Assembly (NCBI GenBank): GCA_039584255.1
Contig: JBDGYE010000002.1
Span: forward strand, 18,081-82,080
Length of the DNA: 64,000 nt
DNA from: JBDGYE01 sp039584255
GTDB lineage: Bacteria; Gemmatimonadota; Gemmatimonadetes; Palauibacterales; Palauibacteraceae
Reading direction: 5' to 3'
The notes beneath the pieces are model-generated. The model worked only from the letters and a program-made list of their open reading frames with translations. It was not told the origin of the DNA and did not search any database. This document shows positions 17,077 to 26,332 of the stretch, piece after piece. Position 1 is the stretch's first letter; each line of letters opens with the position of its first letter. A program made the position numbers and the translations under genes.

Positions 17077-17814
17077 GTGAATCTCAGCACCATCGCCATC
17101 GTCTACTGCGTTCTTCTACTCCTGGGGCTGCCGCTGCTGGCCGCCCGGACGGGACTGCGCGAGGAGCATGCGGCCGAACTGGCCGCGGCACGCTCGACCG
17201 TGTACCTGTCGGCGGCCCTGTCCATCACGGTCCTCGCGGGGGTCACGTTCGGAGTGGCGGCGTGGCAGCGCATTTCCCCCTCCGACTTGGGCTGGCGTGT
17301 CGCGGATCCATATCCAGCTTTCGGATGGGCAGTCGGGGTAGCCGCGGCAGGCCTCGCCATCGTGTGGGGCGTCGTTCGGGTCGGCCAGAAGTTCGGGCTG
17401 CGCGAGAGCCCGCTCTCGCTCCTCATCATGCCGCGGTCGGGGCGCGAGACCCGGAACTTCCTCCTCCTGGCCGCGGTTGCGGCTGTGGGCGAGGAGTACC
17501 TGTACCGGGGGTACATGTATCATGTGCTGGCCGGCTCGGTGATGAGCGCCTGGCCGGCTGCCGCGCTCACAGCCCTGTCGTTCGGGGTGGCGCACGGTTA
17601 TCAACGGGCGGTGGGGATGGTTCGCGCCACGCTGCTCGGGGGCCTGCTGGCCCTTCCGGTGGTGCTCACCGGAAGCCTGTTCCCGGCGATCGTGGCCCAC
17701 TTCTGGATCAACGCGGCCGTGGGCCTGGGGGGATGGCGAAGGCTGTTTCCCGAGCTCGACGAGGAGCTGAGCTTTCTCATCGAGAATCAGAATCAGACCC
17801 GGGATGAAACCTAG
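17077..17814 (+). CDS. CPBP-family intramembrane protease
   Basis: 245 residues from GTG at 17077, with TAAGG 8 bases upstream. The CPBP (Rce1/Abi) motifs are complete: EEYLYR at 139-144, FxxxH at 169-173 and HxxxN at 208-212. Six to seven membrane segments are visible. Such proteins are glutamic-type intramembrane peptidases; the substrate cannot be told. It is divergent from nadE and directly abuts the following porin gene with no gap. Confidence 0.88.
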   Translation: MNLSTIAIVYCVLLLLGLPLLAARTGLREEHAAELAAARSTVYLSAALSITVLAGVTFGVAAWQRISPSDLGWRVADPYPAFGWAVGVAAAGLAIVWGVVRVGQKFGLRESPLSLLIMPRSGRETRNFLLLAAVAAVGEEYLYRGYMYHVLAGSVMSAWPAAALTALSFGVAHGYQRAVGMVRATLLGGLLALPVVLTGSLFPAIVAHFWINAAVGLGGWRRLFPELDEELSFLIENQNQTRDET

Positions 17815-18939
17815 ATGACGCGAGCGACGATCACGGGGACCTTGGCCTGCCTGATGCTGGCCGGTCTGGCGGGCCCGTTATGGGCTCAGGAGGACCAGCC
17901 GGAGCTGAGGCTCGACGGACTGCTGCGCACCGGGCTACGCCTGGAGTCCCGCGACGCCGGGGGCGTCAAGGGCTTCGAGATCTATGACGCCAGGCTCGGT
18001 CTGACGGGCAGAGTCGGAATCATCTTCGACTACGCGGTTCGCGCCGAGTACGACTTCGACGATGACAAGGTCAGGCTGCTGGATGCCTCGCTCTCGTTCC
18101 CGATCCGCGACGAGCTGCTGCGCCTGGACGCTGGGATTCTCAAATCCTCTTCCGGCCTCGAAGCGATGCTGGACAAGGGTGAGCTCCAGTTGGTCGAGCG
18201 GGCACAGGCCGCGCTCGCTCTGTCTCCGGGGCGGCAGCTTGGCTTCGACCTTCGGGGGAGGGCATTTGAGGGCCGGTTCCGCTATTGGGGCGGGATGTTC
18301 AACGGAAACGGTCCCGCCTTCGAGAACGACGACAACTCCTTCCTGTTTGCCTTCCGCGGCGAGTACAACACGGTGGGCGACGTGGAGTTCTTCGAGGATC
18401 TCGTCTTACAAGCGGGCGCGGACGTCGCTTTCGCCGACGACAGCGCACTCGCCGTTCTTCCCGTGGCCACCTCGGCCGGTGCCGAAGAGAGTTCTCCCGG
18501 CGGACAGCTCATCCGGTTCGCCGAGTTCACGGGCAGCCGCGTCATCTGGGGTGCGGACCTGGCCTTCAGGTATCTCAACTACTCTCTGCTGGGTGAATAC
18601 ACGCGGGCGGATTACGACCCCACGGCGTCGAGCTCGGAATCGCTCGCCTCGGAGGGATACTACATCGAGGGCGGGTACACCCTGTGGGGGGCACTGGATT
18701 TTCTCGCTCGCTACGACTCTTTCAAGCCGGCGGCGGGCCTGGGGATCGTGCCGAAGCGGAACCAGTTCCTGATCTTCGGCCTCAACCTCTACCCCGGCTT
18801 CCACGCCAAGATCGGGTTCCAGTACGCCGTGGGGCTGGACGACACGCTGCTCGGCCCCTCGGAGTCGATCGATGGGACGAACACGGGCCCGGCGCTGGCC
18901 CACAAGCAGTTCCTGCTCAACATGCAGGTGGCTTTCTAG
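17815..18939 (+). CDS. outer-membrane porin, O/P-like
   Basis: 374 residues with a signal peptide (cleavage near LWAQ, 25). The rest is alternating beta-strand sequence ending in a C-terminal Phe (LLNMQVAF), the outer-membrane sorting signal. The pattern (DGLLRTGLRLESRD, DYAVRAEYDF, LRLDAGILKSSSGL) resembles the phosphate/pyrophosphate-selective porin O/P family, but specificity is not proven. Starts at the base after the CPBP stop. Convergent with a second porin of similar type. Confidence 0.75.
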   Translation: MTRATITGTLACLMLAGLAGPLWAQEDQPELRLDGLLRTGLRLESRDAGGVKGFEIYDARLGLTGRVGIIFDYAVRAEYDFDDDKVRLLDASLSFPIRDELLRLDAGILKSSSGLEAMLDKGELQLVERAQAALALSPGRQLGFDLRGRAFEGRFRYWGGMFNGNGPAFENDDNSFLFAFRGEYNTVGDVEFFEDLVLQAGADVAFADDSALAVLPVATSAGAEESSPGGQLIRFAEFTGSRVIWGADLAFRYLNYSLLGEYTRADYDPTASSSESLASEGYYIEGGYTLWGALDFLARYDSFKPAAGLGIVPKRNQFLIFGLNLYPGFHAKIGFQYAVGLDDTLLGPSESIDGTNTGPALAHKQFLLNMQVAF

Positions 18940-19008
18940 GGTAGATGGGCGCGGCCGCGCGGATACGCCCCGCCCGCGTCGCCTGCCTGCTTCGTGCACG
19001 TCCGAGTG

Positions 19009-20169
19009 CTAGAAATGGAACTGGATCCGCGCTTTGAACGAGTTCTCCGAGCGCAGTGAGTCGCTCGTGGAATTCGCGAAATCCCAGTTCAGAGCCAGCT
19101 TGTTTCTCCTGTAGAAGAAGATCTGCAGCCCGGGCGTGAAGCCCCAGACTTCGTTCTTGTCAAAGTCTGTGTTCCCGTCGGCCCAGGTCACACGAAACAC
19201 CGGTTCGAGGTCCATGTCGCCCGGACCGAAAGGAAACTTCCACGACACGATCGCCTGCCAGGTCGCCATGCTGGCGAAATCATCCCCCGCCGGCAGGTCG
19301 ATCTCGTCGTTGGCCTTGTTTCGCAGCGGATTGTCTCCGAACACGAACCCGAGCTGTGCGTGCAGGCCGTAACCGAAATCTCCCCACTCGGCGTACAGCT
19401 CGTAGTCGTAGTAGTACTTCGACTTGAGTCCCTCGGCGGCGGTCTCGTACGCGGCGTCGGTGGCCGCGGCAGCGCCGATGACCTTCAGTTTCTTCGGTCC
19501 GGCGTCGAATTCCAACTGGCCTCGACCCACGAACTGCTTCGAGGAGTTCGAGTCCTGGAACTTGAGATCCGAGTTCCCGGTGAACCCACCGACCCAGTAC
19601 GTGAAGAGACCGCCATTCGTCGAGCCGCTCAGTTCGACGCCGATATCGCGGTCAGCCAGATCGAAGAGGGTGGTGAATCCGGTCAGCGAGGGCGCGATGA
19701 CCGTCTTCAGTCCTCGGATCGCTAGTTCCCTCTCCACGGTCAGCGTCTGCGTCGACGAGATCAGAGTGAACTGGTCGAACGGACGTTTGAAGTGGCCGGC
19801 CTTCAGCCTGAACGCCGGGCTGAAGGTGAACCGGCCCCACGCGTCCTTGAGCCCGACTTTGTCGATCCTGTTGTAGTCGGGCTGGATCCGGAAGTCGATC
19901 TGATCATTGATCTGGACCGTCATCGTGATCCTGGCCCGCCGCAGGAAGAGGTCGGACGCCGGTACCTGCTCTTCGCATGCCGAGTCGTCCGGTACCGGGA
20001 ACTCGCTGCAGCTGCTCGTCCCTGCCTGAACCTGCACGCGGCCCGCGAACTGGATTCTGAGAGCCTCGGACTCGATGGTAAGCTGCTGATCTTCCTGAGC
20101 CCGTGCCGGTGAGGGGAGCGAACAAAGGGAAGCCACCGCGAGTGCCGGAACGAGGCGGGTTCGTTTCAT
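19009..20169 (-). CDS. phosphate-selective-type porin (O/P family)
   Basis: 386 residues with a signal peptide (cleavage near ARAQ). The O/P family features are clear: DLFLRRARITMTVQINDQIDFRI, GRFTFSPAFRLKAGHFKRPF, and a C-terminal barrel strand ending KARIQFHF. The ATG at 20169 has GGAGG upstream. It lies downstream of a PhoB-like regulator on the same strand, so uptake of phosphate or another anion under that regulator is plausible. Two cysteines near residues 54-65 may form a loop disulfide. Confidence 0.82.
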   Translation of the reverse strand: MKRTRLVPALAVASLCSLPSPARAQEDQQLTIESEALRIQFAGRVQVQAGTSSCSEFPVPDDSACEEQVPASDLFLRRARITMTVQINDQIDFRIQPDYNRIDKVGLKDAWGRFTFSPAFRLKAGHFKRPFDQFTLISSTQTLTVERELAIRGLKTVIAPSLTGFTTLFDLADRDIGVELSGSTNGGLFTYWVGGFTGNSDLKFQDSNSSKQFVGRGQLEFDAGPKKLKVIGAAAATDAAYETAAEGLKSKYYYDYELYAEWGDFGYGLHAQLGFVFGDNPLRNKANDEIDLPAGDDFASMATWQAIVSWKFPFGPGDMDLEPVFRVTWADGNTDFDKNEVWGFTPGLQIFFYRRNKLALNWDFANSTSDSLRSENSFKARIQFHF

Positions 20170-20236
20170 GATCGTTCTGCCTCCATAGTGGACCGGCATG
20201 CTCCTCGGAAAAGGCCTCTGCGCCTGCCAGGATGTG

Positions 20237-20395
20237 TTAAGCCGGGCCAGGAACGCGACTCCGGTGCTCCAGCCCCTTCCGGGTCTGGCACTCCGGCAGG
20301 GGGTGCAGGTCCATCGCGGTCCACGGGACGAAAGCGAGGAAGGGAAGGGCAAGCAAGACCGCCAGGACCAGGAGCACTCGCTCCGGGAGGCGCAT
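20237..20395 (-). CDS. 52-residue membrane-anchored frame in sensor-kinase position
   Basis: A short frame starting 9 bases after the response-regulator stop. It begins MRLPERVLLVLAVLLALPFL, one hydrophobic segment preceded by Arg, then AFVPWTAMDLHPLPECQ and a short basic tail. In PhoB/PhoR pairs this is where the histidine kinase starts, and the N-terminus looks like a kinase signal anchor. No kinase domain follows in any frame before the porin start at 20169. It may be the stump of a deleted sensor kinase or a genuine small protein. Confidence 0.5.
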   Translation of the reverse strand: MRLPERVLLVLAVLLALPFLAFVPWTAMDLHPLPECQTRKGLEHRSRVPGPA

Positions 20396-20404
20396 GGCTG
20401 GATT

Positions 20405-21097
20405 CTACTCCAGCGGCTGGAATCGGTATCCCACGCCACGCACCGTCTTGAGCATCGTGCCTGCCTCACCCAGCTTTGCCCGAAGGCGGGCCACGTGCAT
20501 GTCGACCGTGCGGGTCTCGATCTGGGCTTCGGTGTTCCACGCGGCCTGCAGGAGCTGGCGTCGCGTTTGAACGCGCCCCCGGCGCTCCAGAAACACCACC
20601 AGCAGGCGGTACTCCAGGGGCGTGAGATCCATCTCCTCGCCGTCCGCAAAAGCCTGGTGCGCCTCCTGGTCGACCTCGACGGGCCCCATCTTGAGCAGCC
20701 GCGACTGGCTGACGGGCTCCGCACGGCTGCGCCTCAGGAGAGCCTTGACGCGGAAGGTGAGCTCGCGCGCGCTGAACGGCTTGGTCACGTAGTCGTCCGC
20801 GCCGTACTCGAACCCCCGGATGCGCTCCTCCTCTTCACGCCGCGCCGTGAGCAGGATGATCGGGACGCTGGTCGTCCGATCGTTTCGACGCAGCGTCTTC
20901 AGGACGTCGTACCCGTCGACGAGCGGAAGCATGAGGTCGAGTATTATGAGATCGGGTGGATCCTCGATGGCGGACGATATCGCCGACTGGCCGTTCACCG
21001 CCGTGCTGAGCCGAAAGCCGTCCCGGCTGAGCTGGTAGACCAGTATGCTGAGGATGTCGGGCTCGTCGTCAACGACGAGTATTCTCTCGTCGGCCAT
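20405..21097 (-). CDS. OmpR/PhoB-type response regulator
   Basis: 230 residues. The receiver domain has the acidic pair D10/D11, phospho-acceptor D54 (IILDLMLP), T84 and K106 (DDYVTKPF). A winged-helix DNA-binding domain follows (about 130-230), including PLEYRLLVVFLERRGRVQTR and VDMHVARLRAKLGEAG. The nearest resemblance is PhoB. No intact partner kinase is adjacent; only a 52-codon stump follows. The two neighbouring porins are possible targets, by position only. Confidence 0.93.
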   Translation of the reverse strand: MADERILVVDDEPDILSILVYQLSRDGFRLSTAVNGQSAISSAIEDPPDLIILDLMLPLVDGYDVLKTLRRNDRTTSVPIILLTARREEEERIRGFEYGADDYVTKPFSARELTFRVKALLRRSRAEPVSQSRLLKMGPVEVDQEAHQAFADGEEMDLTPLEYRLLVVFLERRGRVQTRRQLLQAAWNTEAQIETRTVDMHVARLRAKLGEAGTMLKTVRGVGYRFQPLE

Positions 21098-21110
21098 GTA
21101 CGGGGCGACT

Positions 21111-21404
21111 TCAGTCTCTCAGGGAGCGGAGCAGCTGGCGCAACGTGGATGCGGGAAGCTCCGTAGCCCTGCGGACCAGCGCATCCTCGGTCTCCTCGAT
21201 CAGAATAGCCTGCGTGTCGTATCGGTTGTCGTTGTGTCGGAACGAGATCCGTCCCTTGCACAGGTCCGGAGCGGCACGCTCCGCGAGTACGACCAGAGTC
21301 CACCGCTCGTCACCGTCCACCAGCGTACCCAGCTCGATCTCACGCGTCGAGGCGTCCCAGATGTGGAGCTGGGGTGGATCGCCATTGCCGTTCGGTTCGG
21401 TCAC
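21111..21404 (-). CDS. conserved-looking small protein, unknown function
   Basis: 97 residues from GTG at 21404. It is a beta-rich small protein (LHIWDASTREIELGTLVDGD, RISFRHNDNRYDTQAI) with a helical end (ATELPASTLRQLLRSLRD). The start overlaps the stop of the upstream gene (GTGA), and it ends 13 bases before the response-regulator start, so the three genes are probably one transcript. I do not recognise a family. Confidence 0.6.
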   Translation of the reverse strand: MTEPNGNGDPPQLHIWDASTREIELGTLVDGDERWTLVVLAERAAPDLCKGRISFRHNDNRYDTQAILIEETEDALVRRATELPASTLRQLLRSLRD

Positions 21405-21778
21405 TGCTCTTCCAGCGGTCGGTCCTCCTCCGAGGGTACGGCCGTCTTCCACAGGCCGAGGAGGAACGGGTCGTAGCGGCCGGGATTCTCCACATACTCC
21501 GCCACCCACGTCTCCATGTCGGGAAGCGGCACGCTCTCCTGGAGCTTCCTGGTGACCAGCCGCATCATGCCCTGGAAGCTCAGCGAGCCCACGCTGAGCT
21601 CGGCCTCGCGGGCCGCCTCCTCCATGAGCTGGTAGGTGCGCTCGTCGGTCAAGGAGAGAAAGACCTCGGAGATGCGGGCGGAGCAGTAGTCCAGGTACTT
21701 GGCCCGGAGAATCGGATCGATCTCAGGCGCAGTGCCCGCAGCGGTGTCGTTTCGATCTCCGATCGAGTTCTCGCTCAC
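21401..21778 (-). CDS. hypothetical protein, helical, acidic
   Basis: 125 residues from GTG at 21778. It is mostly alpha-helical and acidic, with no signal peptide or membrane segment. The central part (AKYLDYCSARISEVFLSLTDERTYQLM) looks like a helical bundle, and the tail is acidic (SEEDRPLEEQ). No family recognised. It is the first gene of a probable transcript with the 97-residue protein and the PhoB-like regulator, so it may take part in that regulation. Confidence 0.65.
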   Translation of the reverse strand: MSENSIGDRNDTAAGTAPEIDPILRAKYLDYCSARISEVFLSLTDERTYQLMEEAAREAELSVGSLSFQGMMRLVTRKLQESVPLPDMETWVAEYVENPGRYDPFLLGLWKTAVPSEEDRPLEEQ

Positions 21779-21865
21779 ATCCGCCCCAGCCTGCGGCTGT
21801 CCACATCAAACGAGGTGCCCCGGCCCGTTAGCGGATGTAGCGACAGCCAGGAGGGCCGTCAAGCG

Positions 21866-22069
21866 TCAACAGGAGGGTGAGAGGTCGTTAGAGGGGCAGC
21901 GGCGAGCGCCTGTCGCGCGGTCCAATTCCTCATAGATGACGCGACGTACGAGGCCGTATCGGATGACACTGCTCAAGTATTCCGGATCCCTGCGACGGAT
22001 CTCCTCCGCCGACTCGGCGAGGACCGCGGGAAGCTGCAGGACGAAGTCTACCGGACGGGTGTCCAACAT
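21866..22069 (-). CDS. small helical protein, 67 residues
   Basis: Starts MLDTRPVDFVLQLPAVLAES and continues with a charged helix (EEIRRRDPEYLSSVIRYGL) before a short polar end. Composition and helical pattern look coding, and AAGG lies 10 bases before the ATG. No recognised family. It lies upstream of the 125-residue gene on the same strand, separated by 87 bases. It could be a chance frame. Confidence 0.4.
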   Translation of the reverse strand: MLDTRPVDFVLQLPAVLAESAEEIRRRDPEYLSSVIRYGLVRRVIYEELDRATGARRCPSNDLSPSC

Positions 22070-22508
22070 GGGACGCGCACCTTGCTGAAAGCTGCGAAAT
22101 TATCTGACCGTCGAGTGCGTAGGGGCCGTCGTGCCCGGCGGGGGACGCCCGGCCTCTACGGGTCCCCATCGGCGGAAGAGAGTCTAGAGCATCCAACGGA
22201 TCGACGCAAGCCGTTCGAGCGGCCCGACTCGACATCACGATTCCCATACCTCACTATTCGGCAGTCAGTTACGCGGAATGTCGAAAACCCGGCTATCACT
22301 GTGGATTACCTGTGAACACCTAGCGACGTAATGCTCCTCTGCTCGACGATTAGGGCGATTCCATAAGCCTTCTCTCAGACCCTGTCTCGAGGCCACAACC
22401 GCATCGTGCCAATCCAATGTTTTGAAAAAGGTAGGAACTCCAGACTTTCCGTTCAGGTGCGTTACATCACCCGTAGAAGCGGGTCCTCCCGGACCCTGGC
22501 GCATCAGG
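22070..22508. other. 439-base gap without recognisable gene
   Basis: It lies between the 67-residue frame and the M1 peptidase stop. The part 22255-22460 is less GC-rich than its surroundings, with several A/T runs (TTTTGAAAAAGG near 22420). No tRNA-like fold, long inverted repeat or convincing coding frame was seen. It may hold promoters for the minus-strand genes on its left and the 3' end of the peptidase transcript. Confidence 0.5.
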
Positions 22509-24443
22509 CTATCGGCGCCACCCGTTGTTGCTCCGGTCGTCATCCGGATAGACGCTCCGGGGGTCCAGCTGGGCGGCCACCAGCTCCCGGGCGCTGTCGA
22601 GCCGGTAGACGAAGTCGGGCCCCAGCTTCCACGTCTCCACGGGCAGCCGCACCGTCTCCTGCGAGCCGTCCGCGAACTCGAGGCGCATCTCGATCGGCAT
22701 GACCATCGCTCCGCGGCTGCGGAGGTGAACCTCCGTGCGCTCCTCGTCCGGGTCTCGGACCACCCCCTCGATCGCCTGGTCGAGCCTGGCCGTGCTGTAC
22801 AACCAGCCTCGCCAGAACCAGTCCAGGTCGGCCCCGGCGCCGTCCTCCATCGCCCGGAAGAAGTCCGCCGGATACGGGTGCTTGAAGGCCCAGGCGTTCG
22901 CGTACTCGGAGAACGCGCGATCGAACCGCTCCTTCCCCAGCACCTCGTACTGCAGGAGGTGGAGCATAAGGGCGGGCTTGAAGTAGCCGGCCCAGTAGAG
23001 GTCATGGTGCTCGTCGGGCGGCAGGGCCATGGCCTGCTCCTCACCAACCGTCGCGTGGGCCGCATACAGCTCCAGCGGCTGGCGCGAGACCGTATCCGCG
23101 TACTCCTCGCCGGCGAAGTACTCCTCGACCGAGCCGATGTCGATGAAGGTGTTGAATCCTTCGTCCATCCAGACGTGGAGGCGCTCGTTGGAGTTCACGA
23201 TCATCGGGAACCACTCGTGACCGAACTCGTGCGTGAGCACCCAGTACAGCTCCTCCCGGGTGGTCTCGGTGGGAACGAAGGTGAGCATCGGGTACTCCAT
23301 CCCCTCGTTGGGTCCCTCAACGGTCGTCGCGTGCGGCCACGGGTAGGGGTAGATGCGCTCCGAGAAGTGCTTAATGGAGACCCATGACATCCGGTTCGCC
23401 TCCTCCCACAACACGGCTTCCGGACGGTAGAAGGTCTGGATCAGGATCCCGTTCCACGTGCTGGCATCCCACCGGAAGTCCGGAGCCATGGCGAAGGCGA
23501 AGTCCCTGACGTTCTCCGCCTCGAACCGCCACGTCTTCTCACCCGAGGCGCTCGAGCTCCGTGTCGCCAGGGCCTCCTCGCGGGTCACGATGGCCACGGC
23601 TTCCTCCGAGGTCGCGGCCCCGGCCAGGCGCTCTCGCTGGGCTCCGGCAAGGACCTCCTCGGGGTTCTGTATCGTTCCCGTAGCCGCCACCACGTATGCG
23701 GCCGGCACCGTGAGCTCCACCGCGAAATCGCCGAACTCCTGATAGAACTCCCCGGCTCCCAGGAAGGGGTGGATGCTCCATCCCTCCACATCGTCGTAGA
23801 CCGCCAGCCGGGGATACCACTGGGCGACCTGATACAGGGTCCCGTCCCGGCCCATGCGGCCGAAGCCGTACTCGGGCAGCGTCCACTGCCAGTCGACCTC
23901 CAGCTCGAACACGCCCCCCGAGGGCAGGGACTCGGGGAGATCCACCCGGACGATCGTGCTCTGGACCTCGTGCCGTAGCGGCGCGCCATCGATCGTCTCG
24001 ACACGCGTCAGCGCCATCTCGCTTCCTCCGGTGCAGGAGAAGTCGAAGACGGCGTCGCCGAACAGGAGCGGCGGGACGTCGAGCACGGAGGTGATGCTCT
24101 CGGGATCGCACAGATTGGCGTCGAGCTTGAGCCACAGGTAAGCGAGGGCGTCCGGCGAATTGTTGGTGTAGCGGATCCGCTCCGAGCCCATCAGGAGCTG
24201 AGAGCCCGTGTCCACCGATGCCTCGATCGCGTAGTCGACCTGTTGCTGCCAGTAATCGGGCCCTGGCCGTCCGGCGCCTGTGCGCAGCGTGTTGGCCGCC
24301 GGCAGATTCAGCGGCCGGAACGGCGACCTGCTCGTCCAGCCGCGGGGGCTCTCCTGGGCCGCGGCCGGCTGCGGGAGCGTGAGGACCGCGAGAGCGGCGA
24401 GCAGACCGACCCTGGGAAGTGACACCGACCTCGGCACGTTCAT
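22509..24443 (-). CDS. secreted M1-family metallopeptidase
   Basis: 644 residues with a signal peptide (cleavage near AAAQ, 30). The zinc site HEFGH is at 405-409, with the third ligand E428 18 residues later (WMDEGF). GMEYP at 381-385 takes the place of the exopeptidase GxMEN motif, with Tyr for Asn. The N-terminal beta-saddle domain spans about 65-270. It likely trims peptides in the periplasm or outside the cell. AGGAGG precedes the ATG. Divergent from the NhaC gene. Confidence 0.93.
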   Translation of the reverse strand: MNVPRSVSLPRVGLLAALAVLTLPQPAAAQESPRGWTSRSPFRPLNLPAANTLRTGAGRPGPDYWQQQVDYAIEASVDTGSQLLMGSERIRYTNNSPDALAYLWLKLDANLCDPESITSVLDVPPLLFGDAVFDFSCTGGSEMALTRVETIDGAPLRHEVQSTIVRVDLPESLPSGGVFELEVDWQWTLPEYGFGRMGRDGTLYQVAQWYPRLAVYDDVEGWSIHPFLGAGEFYQEFGDFAVELTVPAAYVVAATGTIQNPEEVLAGAQRERLAGAATSEEAVAIVTREEALATRSSSASGEKTWRFEAENVRDFAFAMAPDFRWDASTWNGILIQTFYRPEAVLWEEANRMSWVSIKHFSERIYPYPWPHATTVEGPNEGMEYPMLTFVPTETTREELYWVLTHEFGHEWFPMIVNSNERLHVWMDEGFNTFIDIGSVEEYFAGEEYADTVSRQPLELYAAHATVGEEQAMALPPDEHHDLYWAGYFKPALMLHLLQYEVLGKERFDRAFSEYANAWAFKHPYPADFFRAMEDGAGADLDWFWRGWLYSTARLDQAIEGVVRDPDEERTEVHLRSRGAMVMPIEMRLEFADGSQETVRLPVETWKLGPDFVYRLDSARELVAAQLDPRSVYPDDDRSNNGWRR

Positions 24444-24672
24444 CCTGACCTCCTGGCCTCAGGACCTGGCGAAGGTGCACGCAAGGAGTCGCTGCGTCCG
24501 ATGCCCGAACCGTCCTGGCGAGCGGGGTCGAAACGGTGGAATGCCGCGGAATCAGCTCGCCGCGGCCGCCCGGGCGTAGACACAATAGACGGTTCGAGCT
24601 TCCCGGCCTCAAGTGGGCTCGAAACCGACCCCGCGTTGCTCGTCCCGAGGCCGTGCTCGTAACGTCCCACCT

Positions 24673-26199
24673 ATGTCCAGGAACCGCGGCATCCGCTGGA
24701 AGAGTCTGGCGGTCGGGATCGCCATGCTCGCCGTAGGGCTCCTCGCGGCCGGCCACTTTCCCACCAACGGCGAGCATTACGGCTTCTGGTCCGTGGTCCC
24801 TCCGGTCGTGGCCCTCGTCCTGGCCTTCACCCTGCGGGACGTGATCTCGGCTCTCTTCATCGGGATCGTTCTGGGCGGCATCATCTCGGGCAAGCTCAAC
24901 ATCGTCCAGGAGTTCCTGATTCCGTCGGTGGGATCGCCCTCGTATGGCCTCATCCTGCTGGTCTATCTGTGGGCCCTGGGCGGACTCATCGGACTCTGGA
25001 CACGGACCGGAGGGGCGATGCGCTTTGCCGACTGGGCGGGGGCCAGGGTCGCCCGCGGCCCTCGGTCGGCGAAGTTCTTCGCCTGGATGATGGGGATCAT
25101 CTTTCACCAGGGCGGCACGATCAGCGCCGTGCTGACGGGCGCGACCGTGAGACCGGTGTCCGACCGGCACCGGGTGTCGCACGAGGAGCTGTCCTACATC
25201 GTCGATTCCACCGCCTCTCCCGCGGCGACCGTGATCCCGTTCAACGTCTGGCCGATCTACGTCGGAGGGCTCGTTGCGGGGACGGTGCCCGTGATCGCGA
25301 CGCAGCAGGAGGGCATCGGCTTCTTCTTCCGCGCGATCCCGCTGAACTTCTACGCCATCTTCGCCGTTCTCTTCACCCTGCTGTTCGCGTGGGAGAAGCT
25401 CCCCCTCCTTCCGGGCAGGCGCATGCGGGCGGCCATGACCCGGACGCGGGCAACCGGCCGGCTCGACCGCGAGGGCGCCGAGCCCCTGGCCGCCGAGGAG
25501 CTGACGCTGCTCAGGATGCCGGAGGGCTATGAACCCGGTCTCATCGACTTCTTCGGACCAATCGGCACCCTCATCGGCGTGGCCGTGGTGCCGTACCTCT
25601 ACACGTTTTACATCCAGGGCAACCGGGAGTCGCCGTCGCTTCCCATCGCCGAGGCCTTCGTCCTGGCGGTGCTTGTGGGAATGGCCATCGCGCTGGCCAG
25701 GGGAATGAAGCTACACGACGTGATCGACGGGTTTGTCTCCGGCTGCAAGGGCGTGACGATCGGGGCGATTGTGCTCGCGCTCGCGGTGACGCTGAAAGCG
25801 GTGGCCGACGCCGTCGGCACGGCTCCGTACGTCGTGCAGACGATGGGCGAATGGATCAGCCCGGTGGCCCTGCCGGCGGTGCTGCTCCTGTTGTCGATGT
25901 TCGTAGCCTTCTCGACCGGTACCTCCTGGGGGACGTACGCGGTCATCTTCCCCGTGGCCATGCCCCTCGCCTGGGCGGTGTACTCCGACCCGACCTTCCT
26001 CACCCTGTGCTTCGCCGCGGTGACCGGAGGCAGCGTGTTCGGCGACCAGTGCTCGCCCATATCCGACACCACGATCCTGTCTTCCCTGGCTACCGGCTGC
26101 GACCTGATGGATCACGTCTTCACGCAGCTTCCGATGGCCCTGGCAGCGGCAGGCGCAGCGGCGCTGCTCTACACGGCGATCACCTGGGTCGTCATCTGA
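24673..26199 (+). CDS. Na+/H+ antiporter, NhaC family
   Basis: 508 residues, with about 11-12 membrane segments. The inner repeats typical of NhaC are visible: FFAWMMGIIFHQGGTISAVL and its later counterpart VAFSTGTSWGTYAVIFPVAM, plus GGSVFGDQCSPISDTTI. It exchanges sodium for protons at the inner membrane; a substrate other than Na+ is possible in this family. The ATG at 24673 lacks a strong Shine-Dalgarno; an in-frame ATG at 24613 would add a basic 20-residue leader. Confidence 0.87.
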   Translation: MSRNRGIRWKSLAVGIAMLAVGLLAAGHFPTNGEHYGFWSVVPPVVALVLAFTLRDVISALFIGIVLGGIISGKLNIVQEFLIPSVGSPSYGLILLVYLWALGGLIGLWTRTGGAMRFADWAGARVARGPRSAKFFAWMMGIIFHQGGTISAVLTGATVRPVSDRHRVSHEELSYIVDSTASPAATVIPFNVWPIYVGGLVAGTVPVIATQQEGIGFFFRAIPLNFYAIFAVLFTLLFAWEKLPLLPGRRMRAAMTRTRATGRLDREGAEPLAAEELTLLRMPEGYEPGLIDFFGPIGTLIGVAVVPYLYTFYIQGNRESPSLPIAEAFVLAVLVGMAIALARGMKLHDVIDGFVSGCKGVTIGAIVLALAVTLKAVADAVGTAPYVVQTMGEWISPVALPAVLLLLSMFVAFSTGTSWGTYAVIFPVAMPLAWAVYSDPTFLTLCFAAVTGGSVFGDQCSPISDTTILSSLATGCDLMDHVFTQLPMALAAAGAAALLYTAITWVVI

Positions 26200-26200
26200 G

Positions 26201-26221
26201 GCTGCCTTCAGGGACGGCAGC
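26201..26221 (+). terminator. weak hairpin after NhaC gene
   Basis: GCTGCC at 26201-26206 and GGCAGC at 26216-26221 pair over 6 bp around a 9-base loop right after the stop codon. No T-run, so this is a weak candidate. Confidence 0.25.
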
Positions 26222-26332
26222 GCCACCTTCCGGCAGCGCTGGAGCGGGTCGAACCCCTGGCGCGTTCCTCCGTGACAACAGGAAGGCCGGAACGTACGTT
26301 CGGGGCGGACGGAAGCAGCGAGGGAGGATTCA

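Noticed and set aside
18949..18960. GCGCGGCCGCGC palindrome between the two porins
   Set aside because: It has no loop and no T-run, and such GC palindromes are common by chance in this composition.
22070..22508. A less GC-rich stretch as a possible genomic island edge
   Set aside because: No integrase, tRNA end repeat, direct repeats or change in gene style was found around it.
23539..25182. A 547-codon minus-strand frame
   Set aside because: It covers the M1 peptidase in another frame and runs through the NhaC gene antisense; no family resemblance.
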